Source: Deltaproteobacteria bacterium GWA2_38_16 (GTDB taxonomy: Bacteria > Bdellovibrionota > JACOXK01 > 2-02-FULL-40-11). Taken from it: a DNA stretch of 64,000 nt. The translations under genes were made by a program, and so were the position numbers. The stretch lies in the NCBI GenBank assembly GCA_001797335.1, contig MGPE01000002.1, positions 236,938-300,937 on the forward strand, in the 5' to 3' direction. Positions within the stretch are counted from its first letter, which is position 1, and the number at the start of each line of letters is the position of its first letter. Shown here one piece after another: positions 43,316 to 52,105 of this stretch. Under the pieces are notes generated by a model. It saw only the letters and a program-made list of their open reading frames with translations. It ran no database searches and was not told the origin of the DNA.

Positions 43316-44270
43316 CTCTTATAAATTCTACATCTTCATTAGACAAAGGGCAATTTGCCCCAGCCAAATTGGCCTCCACCTGCCGTTGATTTCGAAATCC
43401 CGGGATTACACACGAAACCACCTCATTGTGAAGCAAATACTGAAGCGCTGCCCTAGAGAGATCGGGAATGGTTTCTCCAAACCGGGATTTTAATTTTTGA
43501 ATTTTGGGTTCTAATTCTTTTAATGCTTCTTTTTTAAATCTAGACTGACTAAGACGAATATCTCCACTTTGAAATTGAGGTGGACTCTCAGCCTTATATT
43601 TTCCCAATAAAAGCCCTTGTGCCAGGGGACTAAACACCACATATGTCATTTTGCCATCGGTCATCATTTTGTGAAGACGCGTACCCTCTCGAATATAATG
43701 ATCATCCAAGATTGAGGCCCAACTTTGAATCACCTGAGGCTTTACTTTTGGGATCACCCGACAAATCGCATCTGCCGAATAATCGGATTGTCCTATTACC
43801 CGCACCTTACCCTCTTCTTTGAGTCGACCCATCATCTCAATTGCTTCATCCAAGTAACAATCTTTAGGACCAAAATTAGCATTATGGAAATAATAAATAT
43901 CGATATGATCCCGTTTTAAATTCTTAAGCGACTGTTCGCATTGATGACGAATATGGGCTGGTTCATAGGCATGTTCAGCAGTTCCTAAAAAATATCCAAT
44001 TTTAGTCGCAATAATAACATCCTTTGATTTATCCCCCAATGCTTTGGCCAACAGTCTTTCTGCTCGACCATTGCCATAGATATCGGCATTATCAAAATGA
44101 TTCACCCCTTGATCCAGTGCATAGTAAACCGCTTGAATCGCTTGGGCTTCATCCACATTGGCCCAGCCGCAGGAGACTCCTTGATTCCAATTAAGGCCTC
44201 CTAACGTCCAACACCCTAAACTAATTTCTGAAACTTCAACATCTGTCGTTCCAATTCTTCTATATTTCAT
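43302..44270 (-). CDS. Aldo/keto reductase
   Basis: 322 residues from the ATG at 44270 (AAAGGA five bases ahead); 14 further in-frame codons upstream lack a ribosome site. TIM-barrel NADPH oxidoreductase with the catalytic tetrad D60, Y65 (FDNADIYG), K90 (ATKIG) and H129 (YYFHN), and the NADPH-binding C-terminal segment VIPGFRNQRQVEANLAG. Closest in layout to the YajO/AKR11-12-like branch; substrate unknown. Overlap with the SCO gene puts it at the head of the oxidase operon, which is not a usual partner. Confidence 0.9.
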   Translation of the reverse strand: MKYRRIGTTDVEVSEISLGCWTLGGLNWNQGVSCGWANVDEAQAIQAVYYALDQGVNHFDNADIYGNGRAERLLAKALGDKSKDVIIATKIGYFLGTAEHAYEPAHIRHQCEQSLKNLKRDHIDIYYFHNANFGPKDCYLDEAIEMMGRLKEEGKVRVIGQSDYSADAICRVIPKVKPQVIQSWASILDDHYIREGTRLHKMMTDGKMTYVVFSPLAQGLLLGKYKAESPPQFQSGDIRLSQSRFKKEALKELEPKIQKLKSRFGETIPDLSRAALQYLLHNEVVSCVIPGFRNQRQVEANLAGANCPLSNEDVEFIRDVFK

Positions 44271-44386
44271 ATTATCCTTTCTAACATACATATTTTTTTT
44301 TACTTTACACACATATTCAAATAAAGTATTTTTTAATTAATCCTGACTTATAAGTAAGGTTTCGGGGTAAGTAAAGGAGAAAAAAT

Positions 44387-44701
44387 ATGGCCTATGTCAT
44401 TACCGAAAAATGTCTTGCAGAGCGTTATGGTGACTGCGTTGAAGTCTGCCCCGTGGATTGTATTCATCCCGGCACTTATAAAGGCGACGTTTTTATGATT
44501 ATTGACCCTAAGGAATGCATTGATTGCGGTGCGTGTATTCCTGCCTGCCCCATTGATGCTATTGTTGATGCTGTAGATAAAGATCCTGAGTATGCCAAAA
44601 TCAATGCAGATCTCACAGAAGAATTTAAAAAGAATCCAAAAATAGAGACCCGTCCCCCGGGAGATCAGCCCCGAAAATCGACGAACAAACGCGTTTTTTA
44701 A
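44387..44701 (+). CDS. fdxA: Ferredoxin with two Fe-S clusters (FdxA-like)
   Basis: 104 residues. First cluster ligands in [20 protein letters not shown], a long-spaced motif typical of the FdxA/7Fe-type family; the second cluster is [17 protein letters not shown] with CxxCxxCxxxCP spacing. The C-terminal third is hydrophilic and charged. Electron carrier in the cytoplasm; partner unknown. AAAGGAG precedes the start. Confidence 0.88.
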   Translation: MAYVITEKCLAERYGDCVEVCPVDCIHPGTYKGDVFMIIDPKECIDCGACIPACPIDAIVDAVDKDPEYAKINADLTEEFKKNPKIETRPPGDQPRKSTNKRVF

Positions 44702-44790
44702 CACTTTTTTCTCTCATATAATTTTAATTATTTTTATCTTCTTTTTTCTTAAGATTTTCGTGAAATATCCGAAATAAAAGATGTAGGAAG

Positions 44791-44805
44791 TGGCACGTTT
44801 ATTGA
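44791..44805 (+). promoter_or_regulatory. Near-consensus sigma-54 promoter, doubtful
   Basis: TGGCACG-TTTA-TTGA: matches the -24 element fully but has A in place of C in the -12 GC. It lies 44 bases before the ATG of the following orphan gene. The -12 C is normally essential, so this is weak. Confidence 0.25.
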
Positions 44806-44834
44806 AAGCATAAGATGGAGGATCATCTCGTTAT

Positions 44835-45167
44835 ATGAAGCATCAGGTAAAGCAAAAAGAGGCTAAATTTTTAGACCCCCTATATGTGATCTTTGAGAAG
44901 TATCTGTACGATTTTCCAAATGAAGATCTCGACCTCTTTATTGCAACCATTGTGAATGAATACATAGACTATCTCAATACTCACTCTGTAGCGATCCCAG
45001 ACAAAACAAAGCCCATGCTCTTAAAAGATCTGGCCGATGAAGTCTATGATATGTTTATTAAAAAAGTACATGGTTGCTTAAATCTCAAAGATTTTAGAAG
45101 CAGTGGGCGGGTCTCAAAAATTGAAAAACTCTTGGCCCAAGATCGTTATTTTAAACTTACGGGTTGA
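44835..45167 (+). CDS. Small conserved-looking protein, unknown function
   Basis: 110 residues, all helical by composition, with no signal peptide and no recognised domain (LDPLYVIFEKYLYDFPNEDL; FIATIVNEYIDYLNTHSVAI; LKDLADEVYDMFIKKVHGCL). GGAGG lies about 14 bases ahead of the ATG. Followed after 33 bases by the GAPDH-like gene on the same strand; they may form a small operon. Confidence 0.6.
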   Translation: MKHQVKQKEAKFLDPLYVIFEKYLYDFPNEDLDLFIATIVNEYIDYLNTHSVAIPDKTKPMLLKDLADEVYDMFIKKVHGCLNLKDFRSSGRVSKIEKLLAQDRYFKLTG

Positions 45168-45200
45168 CATTTATTTTCTCATTGCTTAATAATTGGCGCA

Positions 45201-46289
45201 ATGAGTCATCGTGACCCAAAAGTTGTTCATATTGTTGGAACTGGGACCATTGGCGAACCTCTGATTGGTCTTCTTTCCGATTTAAAAGAAAAGCTGGGTA
45301 TTGATGAAGTTAGTTTCCACAAAAAAACACCTCTTTTAGAAGATCGCCCCAAAATTAATAATTTAATCGACCGTGGAGCAAAACTTTGCTGTGATAAAGA
45401 TCAAAAAACGGCTTTTGAAAAATTAGGTTATCATAAACCTACCTATGAAACTGTCGAAGCCATTGACCGGGCTTCTGTTATTATTGACTGCACTCCTTCA
45501 GGTGTGGGGCATGAAAATAAACAAAAATATTATGAAAAATTTAAGCATAACACGTTAGGCTTTATTGCCCAGGGTTCTGAATTTGGTTTTGGGAAAATGT
45601 ATGCCAAAGGGATTAATGATGCCGCCCTTCTATCTGGAGAAGATCAATTTATTCAGGTTGTAAGCTGCAATACCCATAATCTAGGAGTCATTTTAAAAAC
45701 GCTAGGCTCTGATAACCAAGGAAATTTAAATAATCTAAATGAAGGCCGATTTGTCTTGATGAGACGGGCCAATGATATTAGCCAGGATAAAGATTTTAAT
45801 CCTTCCCCTAAAGCAGGCAAACATTCCGATGAACAATTTGGAACCCATCATGCCAGAGATGCCTATCATCTTTTAAAAACGCTTGGGTATGAACTAAATA
45901 TTTTTTCTTCGGCCATTAAAATTAATACCCAGTATATGCACTCTTTGTGGTTTAATTTAAGATTAAATAAAGCCATTTCAAAAGAAGAAGCCGTGCAAAG
46001 ACTCATTGAACATCCTTTGGTCTCTGTGACGTATAAAACATCGGCTGGGCAAATTTTTTCATTTGGAAGAGATCATGGCTATTATGGAAGAATTTTAACA
46101 CAAACGGTTGTGAGTCTCCCCACCTTGTCTATCATCAATGGCGGAAAAGAAGTCGTTGGATTCTGTTTTACCCCTCAAGATGGGAATTCACTTTTGAGTA
46201 CCATTTCTGCCACCATACGCTTTTTATATTCAGATTCTTACGAGAAAAAACTCGATCTCTTCAAACCCTATTGTTTTAAAGAAGTGTAG
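45201..46289 (+). CDS. Archaeal-type (class II) glyceraldehyde-3-phosphate dehydrogenase-like protein
   Basis: 362 residues. Rossmann opening VHIVGTGTIGEPLIGLL, then IIDCTPSGVGHENKQKYYEK and FIAQGSEFGFGK, and the catalytic cysteine in QVVSCNTHNL (C156): these follow the order and spacing of archaeal class II GAPDH (DCTPxGxGxxN, QGxE, SCNTT). The third residue of the catalytic loop is His instead of Thr. A later HHARDAY occupies the position of the archaeal SHHGPD segment. Classical bacterial GAPDH motifs (SCTTN) are absent. Whether it works in glycolysis, gluconeogenesis or as a different aldehyde dehydrogenase is open. Confidence 0.75.
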   Translation: MSHRDPKVVHIVGTGTIGEPLIGLLSDLKEKLGIDEVSFHKKTPLLEDRPKINNLIDRGAKLCCDKDQKTAFEKLGYHKPTYETVEAIDRASVIIDCTPSGVGHENKQKYYEKFKHNTLGFIAQGSEFGFGKMYAKGINDAALLSGEDQFIQVVSCNTHNLGVILKTLGSDNQGNLNNLNEGRFVLMRRANDISQDKDFNPSPKAGKHSDEQFGTHHARDAYHLLKTLGYELNIFSSAIKINTQYMHSLWFNLRLNKAISKEEAVQRLIEHPLVSVTYKTSAGQIFSFGRDHGYYGRILTQTVVSLPTLSIINGGKEVVGFCFTPQDGNSLLSTISATIRFLYSDSYEKKLDLFKPYCFKEV

Positions 46290-46391
46290 TTTTTAATGAT
46301 ATTTTAATCTAAAAATTATTTTTCTACTTTGTTCTTTATTTTATTTTTTTTGATTTATAATTGTAAATAGTTGCACGTTTATGGAGAAAGT

Positions 46392-49300
46392 ATGCGAGTT
46401 GCTTTTATATTTTTAGTCATCGCGACAACGTTCATCTTAAGTTGTGGCGGAGGCGGTGGTGGAGGAGGAAGCTCTGGAGGCGGTGGTTCAGGGACCGTTG
46501 CAACATCCTCATCTCCCCCTACCATTGAACCTTTAACCGTATCAAACTCTCAAGCTGGTGGACTTTATAATACTGATCAAAACATTACTCTTTCTGCCAA
46601 TAGGGATAGCAAAATTTATTATACACTAGATGGTATTGATCCTAATGAAAACTCTCAAATCTATAGTGGTCTCATTGTCATTTCAGAAACCAAAACGCTT
46701 AAAGTTTTGGCCGTGGATGACAAAGGCATCAAAAGCAATATAGTTTCTTACATCTATACTATCGATAAAATAGCACCTCTGGCTCAGGCCAACCTAGAAG
46801 AAAATTTAAGCCAAGCGTTTGATACTCCTCAAGAAGTGTCTTTATCCTCAGAAAATGGGGCAAAAATTTATTATACTATCGATGAATCGGACCCTACACC
46901 AGAGTCTAGCCTTTACACCAAAGCTCTCTATCTCAATAAGAATACAACGGTAAAATTTATAGCTATCGATCAAGCTTTAAATCAAAGTACTGTGGTCACA
47001 AAATCCTATATCTTTAATATTACTGCCCCCACGATTTGGGCTTCCATTAAAGGCAAAAGCTCTAAAGATGATATTTCTGGTATCATTTTAAGTTTATCAA
47101 AAGCCGGCACCATTTATTATACGGATGATGGATCCGATCCAAAACTTAATATTGAACTTAGAAAAGTATATTCATCTGCCCTTCATTTAACAGCCAATAG
47201 TAACGAAGAAAAAACAATTATTTTAAAATTTTTTGGAATTGCACAAAGTGGTCACGATCTACTAGAGTCTGACACTGTCAGTGAAACTTATTTTATTGAT
47301 AAAAAACCACCTGAAGTTCCTAAAACCGATCTGGTAGGTGGGCCCTTTAATGCAGCCAGAACCTTTAATCTGCACACTGCAGATTCAACTGATCGTTTTG
47401 CATATGTAATGGATAGCTCAGAGCTATCTGCTAAAGAGTCAAATTATAATGACGAAATTTCACTCTCACAAACTTCAACCATTCGAGCCATCGCCATCGA
47501 TGCGGTTGGCAATAGAAGTTTGGAAAGTTCATTTCATTTTGTATTCGATATGAATAACCCTCAGATTTCTGTTACTAAAAATGGGGGAACTTATCAAGAT
47601 TCAGTCCAAAACATCAGTTTTACGGTGCAAGACGAAAGCGCAGTGGATATTTTTTATACGACTGATGGGAAAACCCCCACACAAAGCTCAGCCAAATGGG
47701 ATGGGACACCTCTTTCTTTTACAGCCACTACCATACTTAAATTTTTGGGTCGGGATAGTGCTGGAAATACCAGCAGTGGATCACAAACCTATACCATTAG
47801 TACCGTGCTCCCATCTGTTAGTGCCACTTCAGGAGGACTTTTTAACGATCCCAATAAACAAGTTGAATTCACCAAAAGCGATCCTGCAATTAAAATTTAT
47901 TATAATTTAAATAACAATGATGCCCCCACAACTTCTGCTTTAGAATACTTAAATCCAATTTCTTTATCAGAAGGAAAAACAAAGTTACAATATATTTTTA
48001 CTCGAGAGTTTCAAGACCATATCTTTAAAAGCGATCTTGTAACGATGAACTATGAAATTGACACCCAAGTTCCTCAAGTAACACTTTCATCGCCAGAAGG
48101 GACATATAGTAATTTATCCAGCGTTACATTTTCTATTACGGACAGTAACGACATCGATCTTTATGTCAAAGAATCCTCAGCCACTGTATTTGCAAAATAT
48201 GAAAATATAAAAAGCTTATTTTTGCCATTAACCAGTGAAGGATCGCATCAAATTTCTTACTATATCCAGGATAAAGCGGGGAATTTAGCTGGATCTTCCA
48301 GTGCTCCTTTCATCGCTACCTATATTATCGATAGAACAGCACCTACTGTCATTTGCACCTTAACAGATGGCTCACACCCTCTTTCTTATTATCAAACGGC
48401 TCAAGCTCTTATCTGCTCTGCACAAGATACTATATCTAATACCAATTCCATTTTTTATACTCTAAATGGTGCGACACCCACACCCCAAAACTGGGCATCT
48501 TATTCGAATCGTATAGATATTACTCAAGATCGACAAGTGAGAGTGGTTGCCCAAGACAGTGCAGGCAATATCACCGCTTCTCCTGTAGCCTATGATATGG
48601 TGATTGACACTCAAAACCCCACGATGAGCTTAAGTCAAAATGCAGGAACATATAGCTGGACTTCCACAACAAATCCCTTTACCATTTTTGTAACAACCAC
48701 AGACGATAAAACAAAATTAAATCTGCTTAAAGTAACCTATCAAATTGATGGCAGCAATTTTTCTCCCGCCACCTTTGAGGTTACTACGGGAAAATTTAGT
48801 TTTACTATCCCCAGTGGAACTCATGCGGTTTCTGTTCGATCGCAAGATTTGGCAGGAAATATGATAGCCTTAGATCATCAATCTTATAATATTGTCAGCA
48901 ATATCCCAACATGTATAGCAAGTATGCCCTCTGGCAGATATGTGCGTAATGACGGTTATTATGATTCCTCCACCTATAATAAATACGTATATAATTACCG
49001 CCCTATCGATATAACCCTGTCTACCAATCTTTCTGGATTTCATGTTGGCTATCAACAACAAGGAACATCAACACCAAGCCCTCTCATTAATGATTCTCAT
49101 ATTCAGATTGATACAGAGGGATACAGTACATATCAGTGCCATATCTTTGACGATACCAACCAAGAAATAATTTATCCTCGTTATTTTAATTATCTAATAG
49201 ACACAACATCTCCTTATGTAGAACTTGTAGGCCCCGTACCAGGTATTTATAGTGCTCAATATCTTCATCCTTATTTTGCGACTTCTGATAATCACACAAC

Positions 49301-50189
49301 TGTTTATTATTCAAGTGGGCTTAGCATTTCAACCACGCCTGATCCTGCAATAGGAGGCACCGGTACTCGTATAATAAATCCTAACAAATTTTTGCTAATT
49401 TCTAGTTACTATCAAAATGATCTCTACAACCTTTATAAGACCTATCTAGAAAGCAAAAATTTAAATTACGCTACATACTCCTCACCCTATTTATATGTCA
49501 ACGAAATCTCAGTCATTAAATATTTTGCTATTGATGAGGCAGGAAACAGATTCCCATCTTCAGGCTATCTGACTGCTACTTATACTATGGGTGTTTTACC
49601 CCCCACAATCGCTGTAGCTCCTCAACCTGGAACCTATGCAAGATCATCTCTTTCGACTATTCAAATTATTCCGACAAGTACCACTTATGAACCTACCCAA
49701 TTAAGAGTTTCTTATCAATCATATAGCTATCCTGCTACTTCAGTGACTCCTGATAGCAATGGGAAGTTTTATATTCAGACAGCACCTAATCTCGGAACAC
49801 TGACCGATACCACTCTACAGTATTCCATTATCGTCTCAGATCCTGCTGGGAATACAACGCATCTGGATACTCAGATTTATAGCATAAAAAGTACCTCTTA
49901 TTGTAATATCATTTCTAATGGTGGCACAATTTATGGTTCCAGTACATATGGAGGCAACTCTCCATTCTATACATTACCCATTTTAACAAATCCCATAACC
50001 CTATCCACAAGGTCTGGTTATCATCTTCGCTATAGAGCTCTCTCTACAGATACCAGCATCCCTTACACAAATTATAGTGCCCCTTTTCAACTCAATCATG
50101 GAACATATCAGGCCATACAATGTGATGCCTATGACGACGCAGGGATAAGCAGTTTTAATGTTGATTTTATGCGCCCTACTATTCAATAA
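46392..50189 (+). CDS. Large lipoprotein of chitobiase-C-like repeats with poly-Gly tether
   Basis: 1,265 residues from the ATG at 46392 (GGAG six bases ahead; a TTG at 46371 is in frame). Lipobox FILSC followed by GGGGGGGGSSGGGG. Then about eleven repeats of about 90-110 residues of the CHB_HEX_C/Fn3-associated type, recognisable by IYYTLDGIDPNE, IYYTIDESDPTPE, IYYTDDGSDP, IFYTTDGKTPTQ, IFYTLNGATPTP and interdomain YxIDxxxP strands. No catalytic domain. Later repeats are diverged and Tyr/Ser-rich. Likely a cell-surface binding or adhesive protein. A T-rich stretch precedes it. Confidence 0.8.
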   Translation: MRVAFIFLVIATTFILSCGGGGGGGGSSGGGGSGTVATSSSPPTIEPLTVSNSQAGGLYNTDQNITLSANRDSKIYYTLDGIDPNENSQIYSGLIVISETKTLKVLAVDDKGIKSNIVSYIYTIDKIAPLAQANLEENLSQAFDTPQEVSLSSENGAKIYYTIDESDPTPESSLYTKALYLNKNTTVKFIAIDQALNQSTVVTKSYIFNITAPTIWASIKGKSSKDDISGIILSLSKAGTIYYTDDGSDPKLNIELRKVYSSALHLTANSNEEKTIILKFFGIAQSGHDLLESDTVSETYFIDKKPPEVPKTDLVGGPFNAARTFNLHTADSTDRFAYVMDSSELSAKESNYNDEISLSQTSTIRAIAIDAVGNRSLESSFHFVFDMNNPQISVTKNGGTYQDSVQNISFTVQDESAVDIFYTTDGKTPTQSSAKWDGTPLSFTATTILKFLGRDSAGNTSSGSQTYTISTVLPSVSATSGGLFNDPNKQVEFTKSDPAIKIYYNLNNNDAPTTSALEYLNPISLSEGKTKLQYIFTREFQDHIFKSDLVTMNYEIDTQVPQVTLSSPEGTYSNLSSVTFSITDSNDIDLYVKESSATVFAKYENIKSLFLPLTSEGSHQISYYIQDKAGNLAGSSSAPFIATYIIDRTAPTVICTLTDGSHPLSYYQTAQALICSAQDTISNTNSIFYTLNGATPTPQNWASYSNRIDITQDRQVRVVAQDSAGNITASPVAYDMVIDTQNPTMSLSQNAGTYSWTSTTNPFTIFVTTTDDKTKLNLLKVTYQIDGSNFSPATFEVTTGKFSFTIPSGTHAVSVRSQDLAGNMIALDHQSYNIVSNIPTCIASMPSGRYVRNDGYYDSSTYNKYVYNYRPIDITLSTNLSGFHVGYQQQGTSTPSPLINDSHIQIDTEGYSTYQCHIFDDTNQEIIYPRYFNYLIDTTSPYVELVGPVPGIYSAQYLHPYFATSDNHTTVYYSSGLSISTTPDPAIGGTGTRIINPNKFLLISSYYQNDLYNLYKTYLESKNLNYATYSSPYLYVNEISVIKYFAIDEAGNRFPSSGYLTATYTMGVLPPTIAVAPQPGTYARSSLSTIQIIPTSTTYEPTQLRVSYQSYSYPATSVTPDSNGKFYIQTAPNLGTLTDTTLQYSIIVSDPAGNTTHLDTQIYSIKSTSYCNIISNGGTIYGSSTYGGNSPFYTLPILTNPITLSTRSGYHLRYRALSTDTSIPYTNYSAPFQLNHGTYQAIQCDAYDDAGISSFNVDFMRPTIQ

Positions 50190-50211
50190 AAAGCCCAGTA
50201 AATAAAAAAGA

Positions 50212-51351
50212 TTAATTTTTAAGAATTTCAGGAAGCTTTAAAAGACATTCAGTCATTGGAATAATTTCAATATTATCCATAAAAAATCTTTTTTCTCCTC
50301 CATAAATAAAATACGCTTTTGCCATGGGATAATCAGATAAAAATGCTTTTAAACCATTTAAATCTTCTTTTTTGATTTTACCTTTTCGTTTTACTTCAAA
50401 TGCTTTTATACCTTTAGGGCCATAGAGAATAAAATCCACTTCTATATCCGTTGCTGTTTTCCAATAATAAAGCCCATAATTTAAATTTAAATACGCATTA
50501 ATAGCTTTTAATTCCTGAAAAAAAAGAGTTTCCAGCGCGGGCCCTTCTGCTTCTTCGGGTGAATCAAGAGGCCCGATGGGACGAATCGTTCGATAAACTC
50601 CCACATCAAAAAAATAAAATTTTGAATGAACACTCATTTTTCTTTTAGCCTTTTTTGTAAACACAGGAAGAAAGTCAGCCAATAAAAGATCTTCGAGAAT
50701 TTGAAAATAATTTTGAACTACTTTTCGTTCCACAGAGCATTCCCGGGCAACAGAAGTCACATTTAAAGTGGACGCTTGTGAAAAACTAGCTGCTTCCAGA
50801 AAACGACTAAATGCCCCTAAATTTCTAGTGAGCCCTTCTTGTTGAACTTCTTCCTGGAGATAGGTTTTAACATAGCTTTCAAGAAATTGTTTCGGATCTT
50901 CTTCGACATATATTCTGGGAAGTTGCCCAAATTTTAATGCTCTCAAAAAATTAAAATCTTTTTGCGTTTCGGTAACGGTCAGCGGAAAAAGAGATAAGAT
51001 GAGTGCCCTTCCAGCAAGCAAATTGGCTTCTTTTCGTTTGAGCTTTCTGGCGCTAGACCCCGTTAAGACAAATTTATAGTGTTGGTTTTCAATGAGCCTG
51101 TGAACTTCATCCAATAGCTCAGGTATTTTTTGAACTTCATCAATAATAATCCAATCTGCAAATCCTTTGGGAATAAATTCCGAAAGTCGTTGAGGATTAG
51201 CCAGTAAATCATTAAAAATTTCGGCTTCCAATAGATCAACATAGATAGCTTTTGAAAATTCAGATTTTACCCAACTTGATTTTCCTGTTCCTCTAGGGCC
51301 AAAAAGAAAGAAGCTCTTATGTTTAGGATAAGAAATTAATCTGGAGTACAT
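50212..51351 (-). CDS. AAA_14 / DUF4143 family ATPase
   Basis: 379 residues. Walker A FLFGPRGTGKSSW near the N-terminus, Walker B DWIIIDEVQKIPELL, sensor segment FVLTGSSARKLKR and an Arg-rich GRALILSLFPLT, typical of the AAA_14 domain; the C-terminal DUF4143 follows (LLLADFLPVFTKKAKRK; FYFFDVGVYR; FFQELKAINAYL; EVDFILYG and FEVKRKGKIKKEDL, the last resembling a restriction-nuclease-like fold). Found as solitary genes, often variable between strains; biochemical role unsettled. Promoter region has an inverted repeat that touches the start codon. Confidence 0.9.
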   Translation of the reverse strand: MYSRLISYPKHKSFFLFGPRGTGKSSWVKSEFSKAIYVDLLEAEIFNDLLANPQRLSEFIPKGFADWIIIDEVQKIPELLDEVHRLIENQHYKFVLTGSSARKLKRKEANLLAGRALILSLFPLTVTETQKDFNFLRALKFGQLPRIYVEEDPKQFLESYVKTYLQEEVQQEGLTRNLGAFSRFLEAASFSQASTLNVTSVARECSVERKVVQNYFQILEDLLLADFLPVFTKKAKRKMSVHSKFYFFDVGVYRTIRPIGPLDSPEEAEGPALETLFFQELKAINAYLNLNYGLYYWKTATDIEVDFILYGPKGIKAFEVKRKGKIKKEDLNGLKAFLSDYPMAKAYFIYGGEKRFFMDNIEIIPMTECLLKLPEILKN

Positions 51352-51380
51352 AATTCCATTTTACACATAAAAATGGAATT
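51352..51380. promoter_or_regulatory. Perfect inverted repeat abutting the start codon of the AAA_14 gene
   Basis: AATTCCATTTT (51352-51362) and AAAATGGAATT (51370-51380): 11-bp perfect arms with a 7-bp spacer, the first arm adjoining the ATG. A third related half-site, CAACTCCATTT, lies just upstream (51383-51393). It covers the expected promoter and ribosome-binding region, so it is either an operator or an mRNA hairpin that hides the start. Confidence 0.65.
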
Positions 51381-51518
51381 TGCAACTCCATTTAAATAAA
51401 AAACTCACTCCCTCACCGTCACAACCGTTTCAGATTGGCTTATAAAAAATATAAGCGAGTAAGCAGCTCCCACCACAGCCGTTTTAAAGGAAATTGGCTT
51501 AAGTTTCGTCGCGAATGA

Positions 51519-52016
51519 TTAGTTATAAATAACTTCTACAGTAAAACTTGCAGTATAAGAACCCACGACTTGATCCAAGAGTAATGCTGCACGAGTTGCA
51601 CCCGCCAACAAAAGTTGATTTCCTGAACCATCTAAAGTTCCCCGTCCAGAAGGGTAAGAAGCAAAATTATTTGCAACAATCTGTTTATTTGCACCCACGC
51701 CATCTCCTGTAACCATTATTACAGAAGTAGGCAGAATAATATCATAAGTGGTGTTAGAATGCCCCGAAACTTGAAAACTGGCATTTTCAGGATTTTCAGA
51801 TGTCCCTGGATTAACCACTTTTGATGTGGCTCCTTGTGGTGCAGTTCCAAATTCCAAGTTTGATATACGACCAATGGAAATGGCTGTAATAACAGTTGCA
51901 TTCGCAGCAGCGTTATCTGTTGCCGAGTTTACCTCTTTTGATACTGTTACACTAAATAATGACAAAGTTACCATGAGAAGAGCCCAACCGGACATTACCA
52001 TTAATTTATTTTTCAT
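51519..52016 (-). CDS. DUF4402 pilin subunit
   Basis: 165 residues with a signal peptide (MKNKLMVMSGWALLMVTLSLFSVTVS). DUF4402 domain: ATVITAISIGRISNLEFGTAPQG at the start, NASFQVSGHSNTTYDIILP in the middle, ending in the strand FTVEVIYN. It is homologous to the pilin gene at 55508. DUF4402 proteins occur with chaperone-usher genes and are taken as pilus subunits. It lies downstream of the usher on the same strand with 89 bases between stop and start, so may be the last gene of the operon. Confidence 0.75.
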   Translation of the reverse strand: MKNKLMVMSGWALLMVTLSLFSVTVSKEVNSATDNAAANATVITAISIGRISNLEFGTAPQGATSKVVNPGTSENPENASFQVSGHSNTTYDIILPTSVIMVTGDGVGANKQIVANNFASYPSGRGTLDGSGNQLLLAGATRAALLLDQVVGSYTASFTVEVIYN

Positions 52017-52105
52017 ATGCTTATATCTCCTTTGTTTTGTTTATCGACCAAATAAAAAATAAACTTAAATAAAATATAAAATAAAATGAAATTTCTTTAA
52101 AGAAA

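Noticed and set aside
44791-44805. Second sigma-54 promoter as a firm call
   Set aside because: The essential C of the -12 GC element is replaced by A, so it was only listed at low confidence.
51394-51518. Possible small RNA or terminator between the AAA_14 gene and the pilin gene
   Set aside because: Only weak imperfect hairpins such as AAAATATAAGCGAGTAAGC, without a T run; nothing supportable.
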